Shown one piece after another: positions 53,065 through 64,000 of a stretch of DNA of 64,000 nucleotides. The translations under genes were made by a program, and so were the position numbers. The notes under the pieces are model-generated. The model ran no database searches. It was not told the DNA's origin and saw nothing but the letters and a program-made list of their open reading frames with translations. Every line of letters begins with the position of its first letter. The first letter of the stretch is position 1. Origin of the DNA: Haematobia irritans (Eukaryota > Arthropoda > Insecta > Diptera > Muscidae); NCBI RefSeq assembly GCF_050003625.1, contig NC_134400.1:44750557-44814556 (forward strand), written 5' to 3'.

Positions 53065-55211
53065 ACGATTTACAAGCATTTAGTCAACAAGAAACTTTTG
53101 AAGCCTTAAGACCTACAACTCTTGAATTAGAAACAACCTCCAGCAATATACCAGTGTCGACATTTGATCAAAATAGGAACAATTGTTCAAATAATGTTAA
53201 CAAAAATGATGAATTTAAACCAACGACTAGTCCAAATGGAATGTCAACTAGAAATGCTTATATGGATGATACTACAGACTCGCTAGCAGCACGACAACTT
53301 TCAAGTGGATTTATGCAATCGTTTTCTCCGCCCCTAACAAAAGCCAGAACCCAGCTAAAAGAGTTAATGTAAGTTAATAGGAATTAATAAATTAGTGTTT
53401 ATTTATTTTCATTTAAGATTAAATTACATTTGATAATTTGGTGTTTTTGCTATTCTTTTTCAGAGGGAAACAGAATAAAATCTATATCGATTTATCTGCA
53501 GAGAAATTCAAATTGGATAATGGTGAAGTAGCTAAATTGCATGATATGGTATGTTAAATCTGTTTATCGTACATATAACATTTTTTTTATTATATCGATC
53601 ATAGAAATCACAACGATTTTTGACATTAAACAAGCTGGTATAATAGTTAATAGACCTTCACATAGAAAGAGTGACCATAACCGAACAGCAAAAGATTTTA
53701 CAGCAGTGATATAGACACCATCTCCTAACAAATAGGTGGTAACTTTTTTAAAAATTCAAAAAATATCAACAATTCACCTTTAGCTTTCTAAAAATTTAAA
53801 ATTAATTAATTTTAATTGTGCTCATAACAAAATTCTCCAATTTTTACTACTTTAGGTTAGGTAAAGTTACAGCTCATTATTCAGTCTTACGTTCACACTA
53901 TGGCCGAAATCTCTTATTTTGACATTTGCAAAACTCGGGAGTGCGTGATTTGTGTTAACTTAGTATTCAACTCATTGTGATACGTCACACAGTGGTTCCA
54001 ATTCGCTTTTTTGGAAATTATTCTGCAACTTTTGCATGGATAAAGATCTCAACATAAGTACTAACCCAGCAAAAACTAGGTAACCACATCTCATTACAAT
54101 TGGCATTACCAGGAGTACAGCTGTCATTACACGTTGCATTACATTGTGGTGAGTTATAATGACTAACTTGTAACGACAAAAATAAATACTTCTCGGTAAT
54201 TTTCGAATTGTTATTCTCAAATTTTTATGCAGTTGGCTGTTAATGACTTAATAAAATAGAATGTTTGTACCATTAGGTATAATAATTCACATAATTGAGT
54301 TTTTACTTAAAAAATCAAAAAAAAAAAAATCATAGAGAAAAACACCTCAACTTTTACACAAAGAAAAAATTATGTTAATATCAGACTAAACTACGGTTGA
54401 CCGTGTCGAACGCATTCGACATTTCAAAGGTGACTGAAATCCCATCATCCCTTGTTCGAGAGGGCTCTCACTGTTAACCACAACTTACCTGTTCCTGTAC
54501 CTAGGTGACATTGACTCAGGTGCTCCAACCATATGTGTAGAGGTCGTCATGAATAAGAGGCCGTCATAATAAAGTGAACAAAATAATTTGTTTCAAAATA
54601 CCTTTTATACTTACGATTTTATTAAACATTTTTAAATTATTTAAAGGAGTATTTAAATTTCTACTTAAACACAAAAATAAATAAGAAGCAGTAATGCATT
54701 ACAATACAAAATTAAAAACACGCCAAACTATAGTATGTGAAAAATCTCTTTTCAGATGAATGATGTTAAATTATATCGAGAAAAACTATTGAAGATTAAA
54801 AAACAAATGCAAAACATATATCAACGTACAAAAGTTTTAAAGGTAAGCTATATAAGATAATAAATAGAACACAAATATTTTAGTTAGCTTAATATTATTT
54901 CTATCATTTGTTTTGAGATTTTTCACAATTCCATAAAATAAATAGTTGAAGAATATCGTTAAAAACATAAATTTAGACAATTTTCTTATTTATATCAAAT
55001 CAAAACTTATATCAATTTTGTGAAGTTGCTCACAAGAAAATTACTTTTTTCGATAAAAACGTTTTTTTCCATATGTATATAAATATTTTAAATTTATTTT
55101 TAGAAAAGAGCTCAAAATATACAAACTTCTAAAGAAAAGGAGCTACAACGTAAATTACAGAAACGACAACTGGAAGAGGCATTGATAGCCAAACAACAAA
55201 CACAACAATAG
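53065..55211 (+). CDS. Pallidin-like BLOC-1 subunit (BLOC1S6), last four exons
   Basis: Exons 53065-53368, 53464-53548, 54756-54842 and 55104-55211 have GT-AG borders and consistent phases (2-nt leftover then 1, then 0, 0). The first exon needs an upstream exon that I cannot find. The N-terminal part is Asn/Thr/Ser-rich and likely disordered. The conserved part runs LSSGFMQSFSPPLTKARTQL, KELIGKQNKIYIDLSAEKF, MMNDVKLYREKLLKIKKQMQ and YQRTKVLKKRAQNIQ. This aligns with pallidin's coiled-coil core (KLVNIRKEMLMLHEKTSKLKK) and its charged tail. Pallidin is a subunit of BLOC-1, the cytosolic complex for lysosome-related organelle and pigment granule biogenesis. The stop is at 55209. KxDL-type proteins have a similar coiled coil, but the C-terminal KRAQ...KELQRKLQKRQ tail favours pallidin. 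Confidence 0.68.
54065..54245. repeat. CCCAGCAAAAACTAGG repeat, second copy
   Basis: Matches 32756-32930 (CCACATCTCATTACAATT, GTCATTACACGTTGCATTA). It lies in the pallidin-like gene intron. Confidence 0.7.
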
Positions 55212-55356
55212 TAAAGGACACAGCTTTCTTAAGCTGCTACAACATCATTGAAGTTATTACCGATATGTATGGTAACTATACACATCCAAGTGTTTTTATT
55301 ATTATTTATTCTAGCCATTCCCCCAAATACAAATATTTATATGGTTTCAATGAGAA

Positions 55357-55364
55357 AATAAAAT
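55357..55364 (+). promoter_or_regulatory. Poly(A) signal of the pallidin-like gene
   Basis: An AATAAA hexamer in GAAAATAAAATATAAT about 150 bp after the stop, followed by a T-rich stretch ending TTTTGTTTGG. Confidence 0.65.
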
Positions 55365-55659
55365 ATAATTTTAATTTTGTTTGGCATTTGGCTAATGAAT
55401 GGGAATTTTTTTTTATGTGAAAGCCGTAACTATGTACGGTTTTCGCAATCCTAACTTCTCGGCTATTTGTTTAATTTTAACATAGTTTTAGTCGGTTAAT
55501 GCATAGGACGTTTTCTATTTAGTTGTTTGACAAGAATTAACAAAAATATGTTAGCTTTCATTTATGTTCTTAATTTGCCATCATTCCGATAATAACGTAG
55601 CCTTCAATGGAAGATTATCGTAAGAGCAATTTTCCAAATTGGATTCAATTTTTTGTGCT

Positions 55660-56690
55660 TGTTTTAAGAATCAGCTATATAGTTAATCGCACAGTCAAAT
55701 CGAGAGAGATGCTGTAGAGACATTGCTCCGTCGGTCACTACCGCCAAAATTTATGCTAAATTTCAAGTTAGTGGCCCGATTTTTGTGAGCTGCTTCCAGA
55801 TGCCACGAAAAAACCATAGCTGAAACATCTTTTTCTAGGATTCACAGAGTGTTATCCACAATACGAACGAACACCTGGATAAAGTAAACGATCATAGTTA
55901 GTACTTTATTGAGTCGGATTAAAAACGTATTTAAAAACGGGACCCCTACTTTGGTATCGTGTGAATTCATTTTCTTTCCAGACTTTAAAGTGTCTCTTAC
56001 TCTTCACAAATATCAGAATGACGAGGGCATTGCCGCCACAAAGGTTTAGTTTCCGTATTTTTTTATTTCTAAAAACTTATCAGATACTTGGGTATCTATT
56101 CTCATATGTGTCGCATTCCGTTATTACTCATACTGCCGTGGGCCGAACTCGGCTCCAAGGATGGCGTAGATCGACATAAGGATGATAACCACCTTTTTCT
56201 GGGATTCATAGTCTGTGATCCACAATACGAAGGAATACCTGGATGTTTTAACATTTATAATCCTGCACTGTAATTATAAGATTTTAATCTTGTTGTGTAG
56301 GTACTCAATAAAAATTAAATGAAATAAGGGTAAAACGATCATAGAACTGTTCTACCCCCAATTATTGGATCGATCGACACTGAATTTGAAAAAAGAGCAC
56401 GTTATTCACCATAATACCGCACCGGCTCACTCCTTATTCATGCTAAGGAAAGTATGTCCGATTTCCTTTGATTTCTGACTTAACAGTCTCCCGTTGCAAA
56501 CATGTCACTCCACATTTCCACGTTTATTCTATTTTCTGTCCTTAGTATTACAAAGGCTGCAAATAGGCAAATTGAAATATTTGAAATTTTTTTCCGAAAA
56601 CCGAAAGCAGACCAGAATTTTGGGCGAAGTTGTGTACAAAGGTGGCCTCTAGGTTTTACCACTCATTTCTTCAATTGCAAATAATAAAAA
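55660..56690 (+). mobile_element. Decayed transposon region, mariner-like trace
   Basis: Near 56410 the + strand reads HVIHHNTAPAHS, close to the HHDNAxPH block around the second catalytic Asp of mariner transposases, with N in place of D. 55838-55885 and 56192-56243 are direct repeats (TTTTTCT, GGATTCA, CCACAATACGAA). No ends can be fixed and the frame is broken. Confidence 0.4.
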
Positions 56691-57329
56691 AAAACACTGA
56701 CAACCGTATTAAATAGGGAGACTTTATTCCTTAAAATATTAAAAAAAATATATATATAGAATATAGATATTTCCTTATTTTGTCTTAAAGAACAAAAAAG
56801 GCTAGAAATAAATACAAATCACACATAAGGAAAATCTTAACACTTTGGTAGTTACATGTTTTGTATACATTTTTCGAAGTTATTTGCTTAATTTCATTAG
56901 AAAAAATATGCAATTATGTGAGGCATGCTTAGATAAAATTACTTAAATAGTACTTATGTCTTAGTTTTATTTTGCAACATCTTAATATCTAATAGCAAAT
57001 TTTGGAACATGCATTTGCGTTTAGGTATTAATTTTTTTTGTTCCTCTTTTGGAATGGTCCATTTTTTGTATTTGATTTGTTGTAATTTTTAATTTCTGTG
57101 CGAGTTTATAGGAAATTCGTTAATCTAAATAGAACATACAATAGATTCATGCTTAAGGAGAACCAAAAGGGACATAGTTCCAATTATTATCATATTTTTT
57201 GTAATTTATTTAAAACAAATAAATAATTTAAAATGTATATTATGAAAATAAATTCTACTACACCATTTTCAAATGTAATATAAAAGCTATTGATGCGATA
57301 AACGTAAATCAAATTCTTCACTTGAAATA

Positions 57330-57507
57330 CAGTGAAACCTCTCAGAGGTGGACACCTACGATCTCCTAAGTTTTGCGCATATTTGAGCGGTGTCCACTTC
57401 TGAGAAATTAATTTTGATGTGATAATATATCAAAGTGTTTTATAAAACTTGTACACCTTTGGCAGGTGCCCACATTTCAAAGCGTGCAAGTTTGTGAAGT
57501 TTCACTG
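57330..57507. mobile_element. pogo/Tigger-like MITE, about 178 bp
   Basis: It starts CAGTGAAACCTCTCAGAGGT after TA and ends AAGTTTGTGAAGTTTCACTG. The CAGTGAAAC/GTTTCACTG ends resemble pogo-group termini. Inner blocks GGTGGACACC and GGTGTCCACTTCTGAG are also inverted. The right TA is not preserved. Confidence 0.5.
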
Positions 57508-58151
57508 CCGTTTGGAGTTCTCTGGAGTTAATTTCATACGATAAGAAGACCATATATGTGGTGGCCTAAAGGTTGGTACTACAGGTAGCATATATAAATA
57601 AGTCCGGCCGGCGTTTTACTTTACATATGTGAAACCAACCCGTCTTGCTGTTTGCTATATCGCACTAAAATTAACTTCACACGAAATATTTTCCAATCAT
57701 GAAATTAATTAATCTAATTAATTTTTTAATTGAAATGTCTTCAATCGTTTCTTTAATATACACATGTCATGACCCGATGGAATTTGGTAGATTAGGGAGA
57801 CTTCACCTTCTCAATTTTTTTTTTATATTTGTATTTTTCAGATGGGCTTTGAGGGAAAATACCCATGCCCAAGCATTTTAAACCAAAATAACTGAACAGA
57901 TTTACTTGATATATTTCGCAAAAATTGAGTTTTTTTATAGATTACATATGAAAATGGTATGAGGCTAAAAAACATCTATTCTATCTATAAAAAAGCTTGT
58001 CATTCGTAATTTATAATTATATACAGTTTAGTTCATCATATTTACAGAACATAGATCAACTTTCGCGAAATAATTAGAAAAAAACTTGCAATAAATTAGA
58101 AATTTCCGATTTTTTAATCTTTAAATGCAACTAATTTTTTCTATGTGGCTA

Positions 58152-58393
58152 CACAGAAAAAAATGTAACCAAAGTTTTTCCAATTAACATTTTTATTGAG
58201 TTTTAAAAAATGTTCAATTAAAGATTTAATTGGTTCAACAAAATATTTAATTGAACAAAAATTAGTTGTATCAATTAATTTTTTAATTGACTTTGGTAAT
58301 TTATATTATTATTATTTCTGTGATTGGAGACATTTCAATTAAAAATTCATTGGATCAATTAATTTCGTGATTGAAGTCAAAAAATACTTTTGA
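58152..58393. mobile_element. MITE family 2 copy
   Basis: CACAGAAAAAAATGTAACC after TA, CAATTAATTTTTTAATTG in the interior and a decayed right end GAAGTCAAAAAATACTTTTG. Confidence 0.65.
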
Positions 58394-58677
58394 CATCTGC
58401 ATGATAATGAACTAAACTACGTGTTTTCTCTCTGCCATAAATAATTTCTATAGAAATATTATAACCATAACAATCTATTTAATAGATCGTTACATCCAAA
58501 TTCAGCAAATCTTTAGACAACTTACTACTTATTTGGTGTGTTCTTTATAATTTTACACAATCACAACACAGAGAGTAAGAAAGAAACCAAACTACTACTA
58601 CATAAAAATATTTTATCTAAATGGTAAAATTGTAAAAAAAAATCAAAACACACAGAACAAATAATGATGCAGATCAT

Positions 58678-58745
58678 CTACGTAACATATTCTTGATCGT
58701 TAAGCATTTGCATGGCATCTGTAGGAGCTAAGTATTTAACAGTGC
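58678..58745 (-). CDS. Probable terminal coding exon of an unrecognised gene
   Basis: On the minus strand, TTGCTCAATTTTAG at 58746-58759 is a good acceptor. The frame then reads TVKYLAPTDAMQMLNDQEYV and T, then TAG, taking one base from a preceding exon. An AATAAA on the minus strand near 56730 could end a long 3' UTR. The amino-acid composition looks like real protein, but I cannot name the family. It may belong to the same gene as 63794-64000, although the phases do not join directly. Confidence 0.4.
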
Positions 58746-59284
58746 CTAAAATTGAGCAAAGAAAAAAGTCAATATTAGAAATAATCAATAAAGGTTATAA
58801 AATAATGTTAAGAATACATTTTTAATAAAAATATTTGTTAAATATACATATATGTTGGTAAATATAAAATCTTGCCTATATATTGAAAATAAAAGCCTTT
58901 GTTTTGTAAAGAAAATTTCTTTCATTTATTTATTTCTTATACTACACGTAGTATTGGCAAAAAATGGTAAGTTTTTGGATATATTTTTAATTATTTGCAT
59001 TACGGAAGACTTGTTTATAGGTTTTTTTTGGCGTTTCCACATACAATAAGACATAAATTATCTTATAATTACAGTATCTTATAATTATAGTCTCAGGATT
59101 TTTTTTGTTAGTACCATAGCAATGTTTAATGTAAGGAATTTATAGTTTAAACCATGGTCAGTGTGATTAAATAAAATAAAACAAAAATAAATAGCCAGTA
59201 TTATATAAAAAAAACTAAAATAAAAAATCAAAAACTTAGTTTTTGAACAGAAATAAATTATAAATTTTACATTACAGGACTTAA

Positions 59285-59420
59285 ATAAAAAGTGTAAAAA
59301 TTAGAAGTATATACGGCCGAAAGTTCGTCCATGCCGAATATTATGTACCCTTCACCATGGATTGTGTACAAATTTCTACTAAAGAATGTCATCCACAATC
59401 GAATTACTTGGGTTGTGATA
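59285..59420 (+). mobile_element. Solo 5' module of composite A
   Basis: AGAAGTATATACGGCCGAAA, GTTCGTCCATGCCGAA, CTTCACCATGGATTGTG and TCATCCACAATCGAATTAC match 9390-9500, with a decayed hairpin and no downstream units. Confidence 0.65.
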
Positions 59421-59469
59421 GTTTAGGTTAAAACTTCTAAACATTGTGAATACCTATATAAGCCACTTA

Positions 59470-59723
59470 CACAAAAAAAATATTTTTTGTTTTCAATCAC
59501 GAAATTAATTGATCTAATTAATTGTTAATTGAAATCGCAGAAATTATAGTATTATTAAAAAATTAATTGATCCAATTAAAAAATTAATTGATACTATTAA
59601 CTTTGTGATTGATTTTTGTTTCAATTAAAATTTTTTTTAAATCAATTTAATTTTCAATTGAATATTTTTTAAAATTCAATTAAGTCTTTAATTGGAAAAA
59701 TTTTCCTGAATTTTTTTTCTGTG
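59470..59723. mobile_element. MITE family 2 copy, 254 bp, TA duplication
   Basis: CACAAAAAAAATATTTTTTG at the left and AATTTTTTTTCTGTG at the right, with TA on both sides (59468-59469, 59724-59725). The interior has paired CAATTAA blocks. Confidence 0.8.
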
Positions 59724-60074
59724 TAGTTCTTGATCGGTTTATATAGAGGATATTGCATCGTAGTTAGAGGGCATATACAGGCATCGATAGCCAACACCAT
59801 TTTAAACAGATTAAATAAATTCTGACAATCTTTACAGCGAATGATCGTATAAACATTGAATTACGTTAGTGCCAGGTGATTTTTGAACCGTCTCACCAAA
59901 TGTTAAGAAAAAAATTAAATTGGATTAGATTCTTTTAAAAACCCCCAAAAAATTTAGGTATGTATATAAGTGCAAAATGGGTTTCCATATTTTGTTAACA
60001 AATCCTGAAGTGATGCATTTCATAAATTCAATAAATAAATATATATAATAATCATGCCTGTTCTGGGTCTCACC

Positions 60075-60481
60075 CACGGTTGCCACAGTAGAATTCTAGA
60101 AAAAACAGTATGTTTTTATTGTTTGGTAGATTGGTAGAATTCTTGATGTTTTGGTAGATTTTGCAAAATATTCCTCTCCAATTAAGAGGTACTTCATACA
60201 TTTTTAAAGAAATAAAATGTTGACAAAGTTTTCTATAGAAATTAAATTTTGACACAATTTTTTATAGAAATAATATTTTGAAAAAAAAAAATTCTATAAA
60301 AATAAAATTTTGACAAAATTTTCTATAGAAATGAAATTTTAATCAAATTTTCTATAGAAATGAAATTTTAACCAAATTTTCTATAGAAATTTCGACAAAA
60401 TAAAATCTTTTTATTTGGTAGTTTTTTGGTAAAAATGTCTCCAAATTTTGTTGGATTAGTTTTGGCTCGACTGGCAACCGT
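60075..60481. mobile_element. CACGGTTGCCAC-end element with minisatellite units
   Basis: CACGGTTGCCACAGTAGAAT at the left and GGCTCGACTGGCAACCGT at the right. About seven 30-bp units lie between. Same family as 33838-34494. Confidence 0.65.
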
Positions 60482-61153
60482 ATAAAAGTATATATAGAAA
60501 AACACTAAATTTCATAATATGTTAATTATTTGTGTTAAAAATCTAACTGTGCATACGATAGCTCTGCACTTGGCCCACACAGAAAAAATGTCCGTGTACA
60601 TTTTTCAAGTCTGTGACGATGCGAAATGTAGACCCGAACACCTCTTCACGAAACCAACCCATGTGTGTACCAGAACGGGCACGAAAAATTCAATGTATAA
60701 ATATTTTAGATCAAATTAATTAAAAATAATTCGGGTTTAAAAAGTAGAAAAATAAACAAAAATAAAATTCAGAAAATATTTCACCATTATTCTACAAAAA
60801 GAGTCCAAAATTTCTAAATCTGTTTCAATTGCAGTCTACAATTTGTTGGAATTAAATTGTTTCACTTGTAAGGGTTTACAATTATAACACCCATAATTTA
60901 GGAAGGAACATTTAACTCTTAAAATACTTCCAGCGATTGAAGTTAACATACGATTTCTTGGATTTTTTTATTTTTTTAATGTCGAATATTGACAATGCCA
61001 TTTCAACGGAAGCATTTGAAAAGGGTAGCGAAAGTTATACTAACTGCTTATGCTTGGGTTAAACTCCCGCATTTGCGACACTTTGAATAGGTGTTCTCAT
61101 ATCGCCAGTATATGTGTACTCTGCAAATACAAATGGAATTGTAGACGTCTACT

Positions 61154-62498
61154 GCACACAATAAAAATATTTTTCTGATTTAATCACGAAATTAATTGAT
61201 CCAATTAATTTTTTAATTGAAATGTTTTCAATCACAAAAATGATAGTATCAAGTCAGTTAAAAAAAAAAAAAAAACGATGGATATTTTTTAAATTTTTTA
61301 CTCAAGTCTTTTTTTTAAGCCCAATTAAAACTGTGATTGATACTATCATTTTTGTGATTGAAGACATTTCAATTAAAAAATTAATTGGATAATTAAAATA
61401 GTAATTGGATCAATTAAAAATCAATTGGATCAATTAATAACAAAATATATTATAAATAAAATGGCTTTGACTCTGGTAGGCTGGGTACCAATTGACCTGT
61501 TTTGTTTATCTGATGACATAAATAAAAAGCCTTTATTATACTATGGATAATCAACAATATATTTAGAAACAGAGAAAACAACCATAATATAAGAAAAATT
61601 CTTTAAAAAATAAATAATAAAATAAATTTTTAAATTTAGTACTACTGTGAAAATGTAAGGAAAATATCTTAAAAAATATTTAAAATTAACGATAATTTTA
61701 CCATGGTACATAGTTTTTTTTTTAGTCTTCAATCACAAATCTAATTGACATATACATGTCATAGCTGTAAAATTTTTAAAATCAAACTTGTCAAATTCAA
61801 ATTGAAACTAAATGAAATATAAACTTTATATCGAATATTTTTATGAATTCATTATAGTAAATTGTTGCTGCAATTGTGGAAATTAATAATCTCAACCACC
61901 ATGATTTATTAAAAATTATTTGCTACCTATTAATTTAATAAAAATTGCCAAAATATTTAACATAACTGGTCAAATGGTTCCCAGCATACTCAAATATATA
62001 TTTTTGGCAATTTATTTTTATTAAATTAATTAAACTAATTAATTGTTTAATTGGTAGCAAATAATTTTTAATTGACCATGGTGGTTGAGATTTTTAATTT
62101 CGACAACAGCAGCATTTTCAATAAAACTTTTATTAATTAGATTTGTGATCTCTGATGGCATAAATAAAAACCCTTAATTACAATGATAGATCAACAATAT
62201 ATTTTCATACACAAAAAACGATAATATAAGCAAAAAAATCTTTAAAAAATAAAAAATAATTCTTTAAAATTAATGTAATCAAGCTGTGTTTTGTACTACT
62301 GCCTCGATATTATAAGGAAAACATCTTTAAAAATAAAAAAATATTTTTAAAACAATACAAAAACAGCTTAATTAAAATTAATTTAATTAAGCTGTTTTTG
62401 TATTGTTTTTAGATTTTTTTTGGTATTCAATTACAAATCTAATTAATTAGATTTTTTATTGAAAATGCTGCTGTTGTGGAAACTAATAATTTCAACCA
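61154..62498. mobile_element. Complex MITE family 2 region with direct and inverted repeats
   Basis: An end at 61154 (CACACAATAAAAATATTTTT) is followed by CAATTAA blocks. 61508-61745 and 62150-62450 are direct copies (ACATAAATAAAAA, TCAACAATATATTT, ACAAATCTAATT). Between them, 61868-61935 and 62050-62115 are inverted (TCAACCACCATGATT / CCATGGTGGTTGAGA). 62349-62376 and 62382-62409 form a perfect 28-bp hairpin. Confidence 0.65.
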
Positions 62499-62506
62499 TA
62501 ATCATG

Positions 62507-63080
62507 CAGGGTTGGCCTGTCACAAACTGTGACTTTTGCGACATACATTTGCGACGGTATAATACGTATGTCGCAAAAGTCGTAAACCTGCTGTAGAAAA
62601 CCAAATTTTGAATAGAAGAAATCCTGAACATTTTTTAATTTAGTTTGACAGCATTCGCTGTGAGTTTCTGCCGAAATTTGTGAAAGTTTTCCCATGATCA
62701 AGCCTATTTTCTTAGGTGGTATCGAAATTCCCGTTGGTGAGTGTGCAAAATACCTTCGGGTTATATTGGACAGGAGACTGAACTTAAAGTTAAGAAAGGA
62801 CGAGAAAATCCACGGTTACCCCGAACTCGTGCAAAAGGCAATAGGGAAAATGTGGGGACTAAAACCGAAAATTGTGAACATTCCTAAGAATTGAAACTTC
62901 TTCGCACATACCATCGTCTTGGATATTATCGAATTCGCTGCCTAGCTGACGCGACTAAAGTATTTTCAGTTTGCGACTTTTGTTACTTTTTCTACATTAA
63001 CGACGCGTATGTGACGTTTACGACGTTTACAACTTTGCGACAGTCGCAAACCTAAAAGAGTTTGATACAGACCATCTCTG
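62507..63080. mobile_element. hAT-type element, 574 bp, carrying an RT fragment
   Basis: CAGGGTTGGCCTGTC and the complement of the right end, CAGAGATGGTCTGTATC, are imperfect TIRs followed on both sides by TTGCGAC subterminal motifs. A perfect 8-bp duplication, TAATCATG, flanks it (62499-62506, 63081-63088). Confidence 0.9.
62694..62890 (+). pseudogene. LINE reverse transcriptase fragment inside the hAT element
   Basis: FLGGIEIPVGECAKYLRVIL and AIGKMWGLKPKIV match the thumb region of the LINE at 17575-17755 (SLGGIEIPFGDCAKYLGVIL, AIGKKWGLKPKIV). A short stretch in the middle is out of register. There is no LINE 3' end and no tail. Confidence 0.88.
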
Positions 63081-63088
63081 TAATCATG

Positions 63089-63790
63089 GCCAAATACAAA
63101 TTATTTGATCCAAATAAATAATTAATTGGTTCAGTTAATTTATGTGACTGGCTGTTTAAAAATTATTGACTATGATTGATAATATTTTTAAATTCAATTT
63201 AAGGTTTTAATTGGAAAGATTTTTAGGATATTTATTTTGTGTAAAAAATTTAATCTATTATTTAGAAACATTTTTGTATAAGTTATTGTCACAAAATAAA
63301 TAAAAATCAAAAATAAAATATAAATTCGGTTTTGTATATCAATCTTAATCTACAAGTTGTCTATTGATTTTAATTTTTGTGGTATAAAACAGAAAATCAT
63401 ATTGGTATACTCTGAGTATAAATAATTTTATGACACAGCCATAAAGTTAAAAATATCGTCGCCAAGTGGTGCAACATTGTTTCTAATCTTTAATTTATCT
63501 TATTAGGTGTGTTTGCTTATCTCAAATCTTAAGGTTACTATTTAATATGGGTATAAAAAAAACACATATACCATATATGTATGTCAATTGAACATTATAG
63601 ATATACATATATTTGTATGTGACAAAAGTATGCAAACAACCTAATATATGCAAACAAGAATCAAAAACTATTTGAAAGATTTTAAATGTAAATTAAATAA
63701 TATTTATATGCTCATCAAGTGAACTAAAATCTGGTTAGTCTATCACTACCAAAACCCATAAAATACAAATAAATAAATAAAATACAAGAA
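63089..63790. other. No gene recognised; MITE family 2 tail
   Basis: 63100-63240 completes the CAATTAA-type element interrupted by the hAT insertion (TTAATTGGTTCAGTTAATTT, GGAAAGATTTTTAGG). The rest is AT-rich. Confidence 0.45.
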
Positions 63791-63793
63791 ATT

Positions 63794-64000
63794 CTAATTG
63801 TCATTAGTAATAGCAGAAGTTGTGGTTATATTTTCTTGATCACTGTCACAACTATTTTGCCTAATTCCTGCTGCGCCACCCTCAATCTCATCTTTAAGAT
63901 TATCGATTTCACTTACACGCAAGTCAGATATTTTCTTACCATTCTCATTTTCAGAACTAGATTCATGGCGTTGCAAATACAATTGAACACAGACATGAGC
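63794..64000 (-). CDS. Probable 3'-terminal exon of an unrecognised gene, open at the window edge
   Basis: The minus frame is open from the edge (…VQLYLQRHESSSENENGKK, IDNLKDEIEGGAAGIRQ, SCDSDQENITTTSA) to a TAG at 63794. Composition is acidic and Ser/Asn-rich, like a disordered C-terminal tail. A strong GTAAGT donor on the minus strand at 63916-63911 (after KKISDLR) would let an isoform splice out earlier. No domain is identifiable. Confidence 0.45.
   Translation of the reverse strand, partial: AHVCVQLYLQRHESSSENENGKKISDLRVSEIDNLKDEIEGGAAGIRQNSCDSDQENITTTSAITNDN

Noticed and set aside
61508..62450. Solo LTR retrotransposon, because of direct repeats
   Set aside because: No TG...CA ends, primer-binding site, polypurine tract or gag-pol sequence; the core is an inverted repeat.

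Overview
The window reads as AT-rich, intron-containing DNA from a calyptrate fly, most likely a muscid such as Stomoxys, Haematobia or Musca. The species call is an inference from the mix of fly-type interspersed repeats and insect gene structure. Only about 5 kb codes for conserved host protein. Nearly everything else is transposable elements, often nested so precisely that the empty site can be read from a second copy in the same window.

Host genes, left to right. (1) Internal exons of an atrogin/FBXO25-FBXO32-type F-box gene (+, 20036-20827), truncated on both sides. (2) The C-terminal two exons of an axonemal dynein intermediate chain, DNAI2 type (+, 26270-29243), whose 5' part is lost in a 100-N gap at 26170-26269. 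(3) A complete three-exon gene for the meiotic OB-fold protein MEIOB / hold'em (-, 29316-35653), convergent with the dynein gene and only 72 bp away stop to stop. (4) A complete two-exon diphthamide synthase subunit DPH1 (+, 45243-46681). (5) The last four exons of a pallidin (BLOC1S6)-like gene (+, 53065-55211). (6) One or two terminal exons of an unrecognised minus-strand gene at the right edge (58678-58745 and 63794-64000).

Mobile DNA. Two members of one mariner family are present (37672-38604, and a relic at about 385-1130). A Sola-like DNA transposon with 4-bp target duplication lies at 9575-11626. There are hAT-type elements with 8-bp duplications (6824-7487, 62507-63080) and PIF/Harbinger-type elements with TTA duplications (27766-28708, 28404-28645, 30102-30262, 43121-43484). 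Several TA-duplicating MITE families occur. There is a 1.3-kb foldback element with a tandem hairpin core (41244-42556). A 5'-truncated RNase H-bearing non-LTR retrotransposon has a 14-bp duplication (16779-19012). tRNA-derived SINEs share that LINE's 3' tail. Three large modular repeat families (here called composite A, B and C) are built of tandem units of about 150 bp, with a common GGACGGAC / GATGTGTTACAAACGGAATGAC terminal module. Arrays of a 30-bp A/T minisatellite (CTATAGAAAATTTTGTCAAA-type) are shared by composite A and by a separate TIR element.

The host genes do not form a pathway. The dynein and hold'em genes both suggest germline roles (sperm flagellum, meiotic recombination), but their adjacency may be incidental. 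The strongest observations are the SINE-LINE partnership with a CCTAA-repeat tail, the hold'em middle exon recovered by splice-phase matching, the Sola-like element with reiterated TCACGTCA motifs, and the foldback element.
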